The notes below the pieces were generated by a model. The model did no database searches, was not told the DNA's origin, and saw only the letters and a list, made by a program, of their open reading frames with translations. Below, piece by piece: positions 33,136-45,525 of a DNA stretch of 64,000 bases (position 1 is the first letter of the stretch; the number at the start of each line of letters is the position of its first letter). The DNA comes from Adiantum capillus-veneris. Its lineage: Eukaryota > Streptophyta > Polypodiopsida > Polypodiales > Pteridaceae. Made by a program: the position numbers and the translations under genes. The DNA lies in the NCBI GenBank assembly GCA_014529385.2, contig CM043962.1, positions 124,418,470 to 124,482,469 on the forward strand, written 5' to 3'.

Positions 33136-35023
33136 ATGGAAAAAATGAAAGGGCTCTTCATCCCCATCCATTTTGTAAACCCCCTACTTGACTTACCTAA
33201 TTGGAAACATTTTTTCAGATTCTTCTTCTTTGGTCTAAGTGTGATCACTACTCCCCTGTGGGGAGAATGCATGCTTAGTTGGTCATTTGATCCACCCCTA
33301 AAACTTACGATGGGTAATGCCAGAGAAGTATTCACTTCGCAAGATAAACATGGATGCCAATGCTTGAGATATCCTAACGAAGTAGATGACATTTGGGGAC
33401 ACATCATCTCTACCAACTTGGAAACATTCATGAGTAACCCTCTCTCTACCTTATGCAAACAGGGTTTAGGACATATACCGTCAAAGTATCCTAATCTTGA
33501 ACAAGCCATGAATGAACTTCACCAAGTATTAGATCACCTAATTGATAATCAGTGTATATGCTTACCCTCACATATTACAAACAATCAAGGTCATACACTA
33601 TTCTCCCAGTATTGCCATAGATATTTGCCCATCAAAAGACAACACCAAACCTACCCTAATCACGATGCAGAAATAGAGGATGTCAAGCAAAAGTTTTTTA
33701 TCACATGCTTAGATAAAGCAGCAAACCACCCTGTAATAATCTGCAAACACTTCATCACCATAAAAGCAAGGAAGAGACTGAATGGAAAAGATTTCCAATC
33801 TTACGAGATAAGTGTGGAGCAAACCATCTCTTCCATCTTGTCACACCTCAACCCAATAACACAACCTTCACATTGCTCACTCTCTTACATCAGCACAATA
33901 TACAAAAGCCACAAAAATGCCTTTAGATAGATAACTTGTGGGGCATCTTGTTGCTACTCAGAAATCTCATTACTCATGGCATGTATCCTAAAAACATGCA
34001 TTCCGATCCTCAAAACAAGAGCATGGCAACTCAACCAAAAGGCACTATTATGCCATAACATCCACATCCAATATTGGTGGATTGTTGACTCGGTATACGA
34101 ATGCATTTTAAATCTCCCAACAAATGCTAAATCTCTCTTCTCGGGGGATATTAAGAAATGTTATGAAAACATCCCTCATCAAGGTAAAAATGGGCTAATT
34201 GCAAACCTCTCACGACTTATCAAACATGCCTTCACATCGATCCCTGAAAAGTTTATCTCATTTAGAAATTTTCCCACCCCATGCATCCAAGGTAACATGG
34301 TCTCGTCATGCATACAAATCCGGGATTTCCTTCTCTATGGATGAGGTCATAGCTCAAAACACATGGCTAATCTCAAACATGTTCATTCAATGCCAAGGAA
34401 TGATGTACAAGCAAATAAATGGTATCCCGATGGGACTAGCATGCTCCCCTCTTTGGTGTAACTTATATCTCCACTCCCTTGAATATGATTTCATAGAACA
34501 AACACTAAGGGACTCAGATGCCCCATCGATCCTCAGCAAGCTGGGTACTCCTTTCAGATACTTCGATGACATCCTTTTGATAAACTCCTCAGATCCAACT
34601 CTTTTTATGGATTTCCATAAAATCTATCCTGATTGTCTAGAAATAGAGCATGAGAAAAAATACTCAACCAAATTTCTCAATCTCAATCTTTCCATAGACA
34701 ATGGTCTACTCATCAAAAGATTGACAAAAAAAGAAGACATACCCTATCCACAAATCAAATTCATAAAACGATCTAGCAATCGGCCTTCAGACTGGGCATA
34801 TAAAGTAATCATCTCTCAGCTAAAACCCATCTTGTTTTGGAATACTCATCCAAAGGATGCCTCTATTGATATCAAGCAATTAATTCAAGCCTTCTGCCTT
34901 AATGGTTTTGAACGTGCCAAACTATGGAGACTAGTGAGAGGATACCTTAAAAATTTCATAGACTCCCCACATACTTGTGATCCAAAAAAAATACTGCAAA
35001 CTTTGGAAATTGGAGGGCACTAG
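33136..35023 (+). pseudogene. PLE-B reverse transcriptase (ORF2), one stop and one frameshift
   Basis: The N-terminal part has GCQCLRYPNEVDDIWGHIIS followed by NPLSTLCKQGLGHIPSKYPN (about residues 75-120), corresponding to the 'GH..T.DL...N..LR.L..KGP' region of endonuclease-lacking PLEs, then CLDKAANHPVIICKHF (D193), the DKG-type motif. A stop occurs at 33928-33930. RT motif A is SGDIKKCYENIPH (Asp at 34147), motif B GIPMGLACSPLWCNLYL (34421), motif C RYFDDILLI (catalytic DD at 34565-34570). A frameshift lies between A and B near 34290-34320. Downstream FLNLNLSIDNGLLIKRL and FIKRSSNRPSDWAYKVIISQ match motif D/E and the thumb. The protein ends without a GIY-YIG domain. Such RTs copy the element's RNA, and related ones prime at chromosome ends. 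As read it is inactive, but decay is slight. Confidence 0.8.
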
Positions 35024-35029
35024 TACCCC

Positions 35030-35054
35030 TATGGGGGGCCTAGTGCCCCCCATA
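35030..35054 (+). terminator. Perfect 10-bp hairpin just after PLE-B ORF2
   Basis: TATGGGGGGC, loop CTAGT, GCCCCCCATA, seven bases after the ORF2 stop. It may be a 3' recognition or RNA-stability structure of the element. Calling it a terminator is only a placeholder. Confidence 0.45.
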
Positions 35055-35118
35055 TTTTGGGGATATTCTTACACAATACCTAGTGTGGGTGGTGGAGGGC
35101 CTCTCTATCTCTATCTCT

Positions 35119-35332
35119 TGTTAAAGAATATGTCCATTGTGTTATGGGCGGATGGACACTGACTATACTATGTTGTAAATATACTTTGGATAATAGTTCA
35201 AAAGAGAAGAAGAGAAGAGCAGCTTATTGAATGGCTGCTACAGGGTAACGATTGTGTGTGTGTGTCTCGATGTGTGTTGGTGTCTGTGTATAGTCTTCTT
35301 TCCTACCTTCTCCATCACCTGCACACTCTACA
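35119..35332 (+). repeat. 5' LTR of the copia element
   Basis: Starts TGTTAAAG and ends CTCTACA, two bases before the primer-binding site region. No second copy exists in the window, so boundaries rest on the TG...CA ends and the adjacent primer site. Confidence 0.6.
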
Positions 35333-35335
35333 AAG

Positions 35336-35348
35336 TGGTATCAGAGCT
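35336..35348 (+). promoter_or_regulatory. Primer-binding site (initiator Met-tRNA type)
   Basis: TGGTATCAGAGCT, the standard plant copia primer-binding site. The 35349-36236 stretch after it is leader without a recognised gene. Confidence 0.85.
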
Positions 35349-36236
35349 CAGTTTGAGGAGCTACAGTCAATACACAAGTTTCCGCAGCTCTGGAAAAAAG
35401 CAAAAAAGAAAGGTTTTTTGGTCATAACTCCCTCACCCGAACTCGGAATACAGTGATCCAAGAGTCTATCTTTATGTTTTTGGGCATTCCGGACGCATTG
35501 GAATACTCAGATTTGCCAAAATCTGCAATTTTCTGCAGCAAACAGTCAGCTCACACAAGCATAGGAGATGTCCAGTTTTGCACTCGGCAATAGATTTACA
35601 GGTTACAGGTGAAGAATTCAGCATTTACACAAGTTTTGGAGAGCGACATAGAGCTTTTGCATCATGATATTGTGTTATCGAAGATTATGTTTGGTTGTTG
35701 TGGGTCCGTTATGGACAGCTGCCTATGTAAGAAAGGTTGTGGGAAGAAGTTGAGGCGGTTATATTGTCAGATTGAGTACTTTGTGGTTATGTATGGATAT
35801 GCGGTCAATGTATTTTGGAAAACTGCAGCCTTTGTGATGGTCGAGTGAGGTTTTTTGAAGCCTTGCCTTGGGAGATTTGGTACCTTGGCAAGGTGGATTA
35901 GGTACTGGAGCGAACCCCTGACTAGCCCCGCGAAAGACCTCATATGTCATTTACGACTATGGGAAGAAGGTGGATGTATGGATATGTGGTACAGGACAGC
36001 GTATGGATTGCATTTTCATACAAGTCCATGTGGACATTGTTTTAGAGTATTTATGCATAGTACTGAGTCAGTCTGTGGCAAAGTGAGTCAGTGGATTTTC
36101 CCTTGGCAGTGAGAGATTTTCTGTCAGTGTTTATGAGCACTTTGGTTGAGATTGTCACTTGAGATATTGTCCAAATACAAACGAAACTTTGCCGAAATTT
36201 TATCAAAATCCTTTGAAAGAAATTGAGAGAGTGAAA

Positions 36237-37545
36237 ATGGCAGAAAGTTCAACTCAAGTCACACAGATTGTTGGAGAGAAGTTGACCAGAGAGAACTACA
36301 GGATATGGTCTTATAGGATGGAGAACTTTATCATGGGCAAAGGTTTATGGGATTATGTTACAGGTGAACAAGAGTGTCCCGAGGTTGGTTTGGAACCAAA
36401 TAGAGAGAATGTTGAAGCACATAAAACATGACAAGCAGGAGTAGAAGCTTACAAGAAGTGGATCGAGAATTCAAGGAAAGTGATGCATTGGATTTCACTA
36501 TGCATTAGTGACTTCTTTATACCACATGTGAAGAAGGCTCAATCTCCAAAGGAAGCATGGGAGATACTAGCAAGAATGAACAGCTCCAATACAGAACCAC
36601 GAAAAGTTCACTTAAAGCAAAGGTTACATTGTGTATGGCGAGGAAATAGATCCATATCAGATTATCTGACAGAGATAAAGCAAATACAGGAAGATCTTGT
36701 GAGCATTAATATTGAAGTTCCAGATGATGAATTAGTTTCAGTGACATTGAATGGTTTGGGACCGGAATACAAGTCATTGGATACATCTATATCTGTTCGA
36801 GGACACATGCCTGATTTTGAAGAGTTAGTAAACCTTTGTTTGCAAGAAGAGGTGAAGTTAGGCAAGTCAGGTCCTTCTACATCAAATAACAATTCTAGAG
36901 ATCAGGTTTTTTACTCTAGAGGTCGTGGAAACAATAGAGGTGGAAGAGGAAACTATGGTCGTGGAAACAATGTTGGAAGAGGTCAATGGCAGAACCAACA
37001 AAGTCAAAGTTACAATGATTATAGCCAAAGAGGCAGGGGGAGAGCCCGAACTCGTGGACGTGGAGGTGGAAGATTTGTACATCCTCAAAGAGATGGATAT
37101 TGTAACAGATGTGGCATTTATGGTCACTTTGAAAGAGAATGTTACACAAGGCTAAATCAAAATCGTGATCGTGGTGGAAGAGGCCGAGGTTATGGCAGAC
37201 ATGGAGGAAACTTTGTTGGATACAATCCTCATAATCAAAATATATATGACAATAGATCGTGTGGACATTTATTTCCTATGGAGCATGTTGTTGGAAGCAT
37301 GGTGGAGCCACATCATACAGATGATTCGTATTTAGATAGTGGTGCCACAAATCATATGACATATCATGGTGAATGGTTTGATAGAAAAGAGAAATTAGAA
37401 GAAGATGAGTTTGTCGCTACAGGTGATGATACTATGCATCAGATTACACATGTTGGTTCAGTTCCATTGCTAGAAAAAGACGGGACATACAACACATTGG
37501 GAGATGTTCTATATGTGCCTTCAATCACAAAGAATTTAACATCAT
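36237..37545 (+). pseudogene. Ty1/copia gag-protease, truncated
   Basis: Starts MAESSTQVTQIVGEKLTREN, with the copia gag/UBN2 features YRIWSYRMENFI, a W-rich PKEAWEILARMNSSN and LKQRLHCVWRGNRSISDYL. An RG-rich linker leads to a CCHC zinc knuckle CNRCGIYGHFEREC and the aspartic protease motif YLDSGATNHM with catalytic DSG. It ends near VLYVPSITKNL, where integrase should follow; after this the frame enters unrelated CT-rich sequence. One in-frame stop (36429-36431) splits gag. The ATG at 36237 is chosen because the gag N-terminus begins there. Product would be virus-like particle protein and protease; as read it is dead. Confidence 0.85.
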
Positions 37546-38326
37546 ATTCTTTAACATCTCTCCCTCTCTATCTATCTCTACTTTTTTCTCTCTCTCTCTC
37601 TCTTTTTTTACCTAAACACTTTAGCCTTAAAAAAGAGGACACCCATAGAACCTTTTTGTTGAAAAATGAAAAGGGTTACATAAGGGATGTCGTGGGTATG
37701 CTTGGGACAAAGGATTATGGTTTCTTGGAACCAAAAGACCCCACTCTCTAACCAACTCAAACCGTTGGGACTCCAAGAATATCTCCCACTCCCAAAAAGG
37801 ACCCCACCACTCTTACCAACATAACTATACCACTTCTTGGAAAAGCAAGGCATGAGGGGACTCCTCTCTATAAAGGACAAGAGAGAAAGGACAGAGAAGA
37901 AGAAGGGACAGGCTAGCCTTTTTTTGAGGGTACTACTACCACAACACTTTCACCTCATGGATTCCTCCTCTCAGGTCATTTATCACTTAGAGTTCTTTTT
38001 TGCATTAGGGTGACATCAATAACAAGTGTGGATTTCTTAAGACACCTATCTTCCACCAACATGTACTAACATTCTCATGTTTTTATTTGTGGTGATGGTG
38101 ACAGGTAACATGGACATCCACTTCTCTAATTCAATCTCTGGTGATATTTTTTTGTTATTTGATACATTAGTCTCCTTATCTGAATTAATCACATGTAAAA
38201 CATTAAGGCATGAATGGAACAAGAGGACTTGTAAGTATATCCTGAGCAGTCATCCACTGTGTTTATAGTGAATTAATGATGTTTTCTAGTTTCTTGGCAA
38301 AGTTAGTAATGGATTAATTATGTCAC

Positions 38327-38384
<58 letters not shown>

Positions 38385-38564
38385 GGAAATGTTCTTATAT
38401 TACATCAATTACATCATCTCTCCTTCACCTGTCCATCAGATACTTTTACAGCCTACTCATAAACTGACAACATCTTTCTCTCAGCTGTCCATCAGATACA
38501 CTGAACAGTCTTCCCATATTTTTCCCTTATAATCTCCCATAGAATGGTGACTCTACACAAGGAA

Positions 38565-38629
<65 letters not shown>

Positions 38630-39118
38630 TGGAGGTTCTCGCTTCAGTCATTACATCACACACATTGCCCCAAACTACAAATCTCTCTTCTTCTATGAGC
38701 ACGGTAACCGAACCCATCCCTACATCCTTGAGCCCATCCCATTGAGTGCGATCCGCACCATTTTCTCCATTCGTCTTAGCTCCCATTCTCTATGCTACGA
38801 GACAGGACATTGGGGCACTGGCGAGGAGTCTCATCGACTTTGCACCTTATGCCCTCGTCAAGTGTGAGAGAGTGAGTACCACACACTACTTGAGTGCTCA
38901 ACTTTTCAGCACCTTAGGTCCTCTTTTCTCCATATATTCAGCCATGAGCTCTCCCTACATACCTTCCTCTCCCAACCACGATGTGGACTCTCTATTGCGA
39001 TGCTCATTTCAGCCATTTTTGAGCATTGAGAGTCACTTATGACCGTCACTCACACCATGTGACATATTCATTTGGTCCCATAGGTCATATTTGACCTCCG
39101 AGGATGATAATAGAACTA
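37546..39118. other. Non-coding region with CT microsatellites
   Basis: CT tracts lie at about 37582-37610, 38330-38382 and 38569-38624. A CTGTCCATCAGATAC motif is repeated at about 38430 and 38486. A CTCTCTATAAAGGACAAG promoter-like sequence is near 37865. No protein domain was recognised. Confidence 0.5.
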
Positions 39119-39124
39119 TCTCTC

Positions 39125-39192
<68 letters not shown>

Positions 39193-39668
39193 TTGTTTTC
39201 CTTTCCATGTCTATAAGAGAAGCAATTTGCTTTAACTTCATGCTCTACAAGTGGTATTAGAGATATATGGTAGCATTTTTTGGAGCAACGAATAGCCAAG
39301 TTCATTGCTCACAAATCTTGGAAATAAAGAGCAAGTAGGATGGACTTCAAAGAAAAATCAACCACAGTCAAGAGAAATTGGAAGCTTGAAAGAGAAAAAT
39401 CTCGAGCATCGGGTTGTAAAGGAGTGTACTTAGCAACTTGAGAAAAGCTAGCATCCGCTAGTACAAAAGGCCACATTCAGAGAGACCAGCACTCGCTCCT
39501 TCAGTCATTAGCATGCTTTGATAAAGCTGCAATACACATATATACCCTCTCGGTTTTTAGCAAAGCCTTCTCAAGTAGTCCAATGGGATATATACATCTA
39601 GCTTTTGTGATAAATTATGGAATTTATAGTTTGTCTTCTACCATTAAGCCTATCTTGAATTTATACGA
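39119..39668 (+). mobile_element. PLE-A 5' fragment, copy 3
   Basis: A CT then CA microsatellite followed by sequence matching the reverse complement of 2770-3240 (CTTCATGCTCTACAAGTGGT, GCCAAGTTCATTGCTCACAA, TCTACCATTAAGCCTATCTT). It breaks off at about 39668 against a gypsy LTR segment, so only the 5' untranslated part is present. Confidence 0.7.
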
Positions 39669-40548
39669 TGTCAAGACCAAAAAAATAGAGAGAAGACCAG
39701 AAAAAAACATGGAGAAGAGAGGAGGAACAGCCGCAAGTGTTTTTTTGCTATTTTTTGAGCATTTTTCGGCCCTAAACTGCTCATTCGAGGTCGGATTTGA
39801 GCACTGTGACTTTGTAGGGTGGGGTTTTTGGGCGTTTTGGATGCAATGGAACTGTCCATTTTACCAAATTCCTCACAGATTTTGTGCCGTTTTTCTGTGT
39901 AATCTTCTCCGGTGAGTAAAGCCTCTGCTTAACTTTGTGGTTGTATCTGGTTTATTTCCTCAATACTGTGTAAACTATTTGCCCCATTGTTGTTGGGCTG
40001 AGCTTCATTGAGTCTAAAAAACATCAATTTGCCTCCTTTGAGCTGAATTGAGAGTGTGTGTGTGAGTGTGTATGTGTGAGTGTTGAGTGGGCAAGTGGAA
40101 AATCTCTCTCTTCTCACTCCGTCTGTGTGTTTCCCGTCTCGGCGAGGCGGGTTGTGTAAGCCGAGTGGTCGGATTTGAGCACTGTGACATTGTAGGGTGG
40201 GGTTTTTGGGCGTTCCGGATGCAATGGAACTATCCATTTTACCAAATTCCTCACAAATTTTGTGCCGCTTTTCTGTGTAATCTTCTCCGGTGAGTAAAGC
40301 CTCTGCTTAACTTTGTGGTTGTATCTGGTTTATTTCCTCAATACTGTGTAAACTATTTGCCCCATTGGTGTTGGGCTGAGCTTCATTGAGTCTAAAAAAC
40401 ATCAATTTGCCTCCTTTGAGCTGAATTGAGAGTGTGTGTGTGAGTGTGTATGTGTGAGTGTTGAGTGGGCAAGTGGAAAATCTCTCTCTTCTCACTCCGT
40501 CTGTGTGTTTCCCGTCTCGGCCAGGCGGGTTGTGTAAGCCAAGTGGTT
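39669..40548 (+). repeat. Misoriented gypsy LTR segment with 378-bp tandem duplication
   Basis: This block is in the same orientation as 50190-50700 and opposite to the LTR at 47489-48060. The unit starting GGTCGGATTTGAGCACTG is present at 39789 and again at 40167, a 378-bp period with few differences. It joins the correctly oriented LTR segment 40549-41131 at TTCTCTCT, so an inversion or a second truncated LTR is involved. Confidence 0.7.
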
Positions 40549-41131
40549 CTCTCTCTTTTTTCAGTTCCCACACTTAGCTTTATTACTTGGGCACCCTTGG
40601 CCTTTTAGATGACCTCAAACGGACCCCGAACAGGCCAAAAACTGACCTCGCAGTGCATAGTTGTCACCTTTTTGCATCATTTGCCCACCTGGCACTCAAC
40701 TTTTTTCCAATAATGCATCTCGCCACCACGTGAAGTGGCCCCAAAAAGTGGTCCTAAATATGACCTTTCTGCATAACTCTCACAAGAAAACACCCACGTT
40801 GTGTCTGTCCTCATCGGCGTGCAAATATTGACCTCGTTCGCCCTCCTGACGCCACTAGATGCCATCTGATGCACCTGTTGACCTCACGTCGTCGGCCCGC
40901 GGATAGCTTCCTCGAGAAGTTTTACGCGCTATAAACTCCTCATTATTGTAGAAAAAACATACTGGTACTGGTGATAGTGAAAATCGATGAACTATGTACA
41001 TGCTGTCCTACCTGTACACATGTGGGCCCCACGTAACCACCTAGCTCTGGAAAATGGGCAATTCTTTATTTGATGCACCATGCATGTGTATGTTCATATG
41101 CGCAATCCGTTGCTCCAAAAAACTCCTGACA
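40549..41131 (-). repeat. G1 3' LTR, U3 part
   Basis: Matches 48040-48621 closely (CCTTTTAGATGACCTCAAAC, TTACGCGCTATAAACTCCTC). It begins TGTCAGGAG on the minus strand at 41131. The remainder of this LTR is replaced by the misoriented block at 39669-40548. Confidence 0.75.
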
Positions 41132-41159
41132 TAATTTGCCCACCCCCTAGCCTACTAGA

Positions 41160-44100
41160 TCATTCATGATCAGCAGCAGCAAAGAGAGATATGAGACTCG
41201 CCGCATCACAGGTCTCCTTATCCCTCACAGACATCACTCGCTCTTCAGAAAACTCATCTTGCTCCACCATCATCAACCTGGCATGATACAACTTAAGACG
41301 CAATCCATTTACCCTTGACGTATGTAAAATCCCATCCAGGTTAGCCAACTGATATGTACCATTCGGGAAACACTCCACTACCTTGAAAGGGCCTTCCCAC
41401 TTAATTTGAAACTTCTTTTGGAAGGTGTTTTCCAGTTTGCTGTTGTAGCGCAAAACCAAGTCATGCTTCTTGATACCCTTACTTTTGACCTTTTCATTTA
41501 TCTTTGCCAAAGCCTTATCCTGCATCTGCCCATAATGCTCCAATGCGCTCATCCTATCCAACTGGACCTCTTGTAACTGCAAGAGCCTCTCTTTGAATGC
41601 ATCACTAGGCAGCCCAAGCAACTTCTCCAACATTTTGACCGCAGGCAACTCTACTTCCACAGGCAATAGTGCTTCTTTTCCATACACCAAATGAAATAGA
41701 GTAAACCCTGTACCTGTCTTCACCGAAGTACGGTAAGCCCATAATGCACTAGGCAATTCCAAATCCCAATTCTTTCCTTGGTGCTCTGTCACTTTCGAAA
41801 GAATCTGTACCAACTAACCATTGAATCTTTCATTTAAGCCATTACACTGTGGGTAATAAGGAGTGGTATGCTGGTGCCTAATCTTCATCTTTGTGCATAA
41901 GAAGTCTAGCAGTTTAGCTCTAAATCCTGGCCCCTTATCTGAAAGTAGCTCTAATGGCACCCCAAAATTGCAACATATTTCATCATACACAAATTTTGCC
42001 ACATCCTTTGCAGTGATCTGTTTTACTGCTATAGCCTCTGCCCATCTAGAGAGATAGTCCACTGCCGTCAAGATATAGCTTTTGCCCCTGCTTGTGATAG
42101 GTAACGGGCCTATTGCATCAATCCCCCACTTTTCAAACACATCAAACGCCATAATGGTTTTTCGTAGCTCTGGCTTCAACACACTCTTCCCAAATGCTTG
42201 ACACCTATTGCAAGACCTACACCAATGGTGAACATCCTTGTGCAAACTAGGCCATACATACCTCTCTTGCAAAATCTTATGCAAGGTGATCTTTAGAGCA
42301 AAATGGCCACCACATGCGCCTTCATGATTCTCTTCCAACACTCTGTAAAGCTCCTCCCGCCAAGGTACACGTCTCAACACGAGATCAGCCCCTTTCATGT
42401 ATAATACATCACCAATCAATTTGTACCTGTATGCTCTACGCACAAAGCCATACTTCTTAGACTTCTGAATCTCCTTTGGAATGATTCCTATTAGCAAAAA
42501 CTCCTCTTCTTGAGCCAAACTTTCCCGGCCATGATAAAGAGGTAAAGTGGTACTCAACACAAATAGCTCCCCAATCATGCCTTGAGCTGCTTCATGTGCC
42601 TCTCCATTTAGAGCACGTTCAATGTGTCTGATGCTCCATGCTTCGAACTTTTCCTTCAATGAGGTGTTCTTGCTCTTCAACACACCCAGCACTTGCTTCA
42701 CCACTAACAAGGCATCACCTTTTATGCTCAACCTTCAAACCCCATGCTTCAAACAAATGTGTAATCCAGCTTCCAATGTAGCATATTCAGCCTCATTGTT
42801 ACTATGCGCATCTAATTTGAACCCTCTCTTGCATACTAGCTTCCCCTCTGGATCATAAAGTGCTATACCCCCTGAAGCTGCATCGTGGCTCTTTCTGTAT
42901 GAACCATCAAAGAACAACACATGTGCATTGCTGATCTGTGGAACTTCTTCAACTACCTTTCTCACCACTTCTTCCTTAACAATAACGGGATTCTCCTTGT
43001 AGGTCAACAAATCAGCTAGGGTAGCCCTTGTACTATCTTCCCCTAGAAAAGAGAACTCAAACTCTTGCAACTCAATTACCCATTTCTTCACCACATTTGA
43101 CATGTTAGTACCATTAATTAACTGTGGCAAAAAGGCATAACTCATCAAGAAAACAAAAGTCCGTGGTAGCAAGTAATGACGAAATCGTCGACAAGCAAAT
43201 ATTACACTGGCCATCACTAGCTCTACTTCCGATAACTTTCTCTCCGCTACCAACTTCACTCGGCTTGCACAATACACTGGCCTCATATAATGGCTGCCCT
43301 TCCCCTTTTGTAATAGCATGGCTCCAATGGCATCATCCCCTACTGATGGATTTACATAAAAAACTTTCTCCCAATCAGGAGCCTGCATGGCTGACAACCC
43401 CCCTAACACCTCTTTCACCTCTTGAAACACTTCTTCACATTGTCATCCCATTGCAATGGATCATGCTTTGCCACTTGCTATAATGGATAAAGAAGCTGCG
43501 AAGACAATGGAATAAACCGTGCCATGTACTTCACTTTGTGTATAAAGGTTGCCAATTGGTTCGTACTCATAGGTGATGGAAGAACAATAATAGACTTCAC
43601 CTTATCTGGATCAGCCTCAATGCCATTTTCTGACACCATATGGCCCAATAACTTCACCCTTGGCTGTGCTAGATGACATTTCTTTGGATTTAGTTGTCCT
43701 CCACATTCATCATATCGAGCCAATACCATCTGCAGCTTCTCATGGTGATCAGCCCTACTGCTATAGACACAGAAGTCATCCATAAAAGCTTTAACACAAC
43801 TACCAATGAATGGTTCCAACACCCAATTTGCTCTCTCTTGATAGAAGGAAGGTCCATTTGACAACCCAAATGGCAATACTGTGTAGCAATAGCAGCCCCA
43901 TGGCGTAATAAAAGTTGTCTTTGTGCGGTCTTTAAGAGCAATCTTCAATTGAAAATAGCCTGAAAAACCATCACACACACTGTACCTCTCATAACCTGCC
44001 ACTGAATCCAAGATCTGATCGATGAATGGAAGAGGATATGGGTTCTTCTTAGTGGCTGCGTTTAAGGGTTTAAAATCCACACAAATTCTCCACTTCCCAT

Positions 44101-45525
44101 CCTTCTTTGGACTGACTACAACTGGACTCACCCATTTTGTGGTCTCCACTGGAACCATGAACCCTGCCTTCAATAACTTGTCCACCTCTACCCGCAAGGC
44201 TTCCATTTGCTCTTGACCCATCCTTCTTAGCCTTTGCCGCACTGGCTTAGCACCTTATTTTAGCTCTATATGCATCTCTTCACCCTTGAACCCTATGATC
44301 TCTTCATAGAAGTAATGAACAAATCAGGAAAACTAGCCAGCATATGCAAAAATATATCCTTCTCCATAGCTGAGAGGTCTCCACTAATCATTTGCGTCAT
44401 TAATTCCTGCTTCTTTGACAACTCAACCTTGGTTTGCATCAGCCCTTCAATCACTTCATAAGGCCCTTCACTTTCATCTTCAACCTCATTCGCAAATGCA
44501 ACTAAACCACACTCCTGGATTTCTTTATCCATCAAAAGAAATGCAACATCAGCATCCTCATCACTGCTGGTAGTGCTATCACTGTCCTCATCTGTCACCG
44601 TGGAAGAGTCTTCATCACTAGACTCATCCTCATCTTCATAAAGCTCCTCTAATCGTTTCCTTGTGTCCATATTATAAAGCTTCTTGGTACCTGTCTTTCC
44701 ATAGAGGCTAATCGTACCATGTCGCCAATCTTTAACAGCTCCCACTGCACGTAACCATGGTCTTCCCAGTATAATAGGATATGCTCCCAACCCTGCTGGC
44801 ATCACATGAAAATCAACCATTGCCTTTGTATCATATGCCATCACTTCTAAGCTCTTTACAACACCTAAGCATTTTACTTTTTGATGGTTTGCCAATCTGA
44901 TCCGAAAACCTGACACCCCAGCCACTGTGAGACCCATATTCTCAACGCATGAGTGTGTTATGACGCATATTTGGGCTCCGCCATGCACATAACCTTGTCC
45001 CAAATTTTTCCTTTTATGCCACACATCTACTATTGGACAATTGTCTGGTAGCTCGTCCATTGCCAACACCTTCACTGAACCTCTCTCTGGCTCTTTCTCC
45101 ATTGGGTTAACCATCCTCTTCCACTGTCGCTTTAGCTTAGGCACCATCTCTATAAGCTGCCCAAAAGTAACATCTGCCTTCCTGCTCGTCAGATCCTCCT
45201 TCAAGTCATAGCTTAATTGCCCATCCCCTAGTGGAAAATCTGAAACATGAAACTTTCGCGGAGCTCTCCTTTTCCTCTTGCCCTTGACATCCTCGCCTTC
45301 ATGGCTCTTTCCTTTGTTCTTACTAGGACCTGAGGCACTTCTTCCTTCCTTATCCTCTGTGGTCCTCTTCCCAATAGGCATCACTAATGTATCCTCTAGC
45401 TTTGATTCCTTCTCCAAGGTGACTACACTTAGCACTTTTGTCTTTCCCTTTTCCTCCTGGGTCAGTCCACTGGTTCCTTCGTCTCCCTTAATTTCGATGC
45501 CATAATCATTTGACCTAGTTAGCAC
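41160..45525 (-). pseudogene. G1 pol: protease, RT, RNase H, archaeal-type RNase H, integrase
   Basis: Protease (about 45010-44690) has VHGGAQICVIT where the catalytic Asp of DGGA has become His, and IILGRPWLRA. RT (44242-43478) has WVSPVVVSPKKDGKWRICVD, the VLPFGLSNGPSFYQ block and catalytic FMDDFCVYS. RNase H follows from 43430. A second RNase H (about 42910-42560) shows FFDGSYRK, NNEAEYATLEAGL and SIKGDALLV. Integrase has the HHCC module ending CRSCNRCQ, then WGIDAIGPLPITSRG, LSDKGPGF and NERFNG, so D,D,E residues are present. The C-terminal part carries QIKWEGPFKVVECFPNGTYQ. Frameshifts lie near 44300 and 43440, stops near 42735 and 41815. The gag stop TAG at 45526 is in frame with pol. 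Confidence 0.85.

Larger units (their letters stand above)
32190..35118 (+). mobile_element. Penelope-like retroelement, family PLE-B (best preserved copy)
   Basis: The order is leader (32190-32431), a long CT microsatellite, ORF1 (about 32510-33038) and an RT-coding ORF2 (33136-35023), followed by a short 3' region with a strong hairpin. ORF2 has the domain order of Penelope-like RTs, and there is no room or motif for a C-terminal GIY-YIG endonuclease before the copia LTR at 35119. This matches the endonuclease-deficient PLE class (Athena/Coprina type) known from other eukaryotes. Only one in-frame stop and one frameshift are apparent in ORF2. Confidence 0.75.
35119..37545 (+). mobile_element. 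Ty1/copia retrotransposon, 5' half
   Basis: A 214-bp LTR-like sequence starting TGTTAAAGAATATG is followed by a Met-tRNA primer-binding site, a ~0.9 kb leader and gag-protease coding sequence. Pol (integrase, RT, RNase H) and the 3' LTR are missing; homology stops after the protease at about 37545. Confidence 0.75.
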
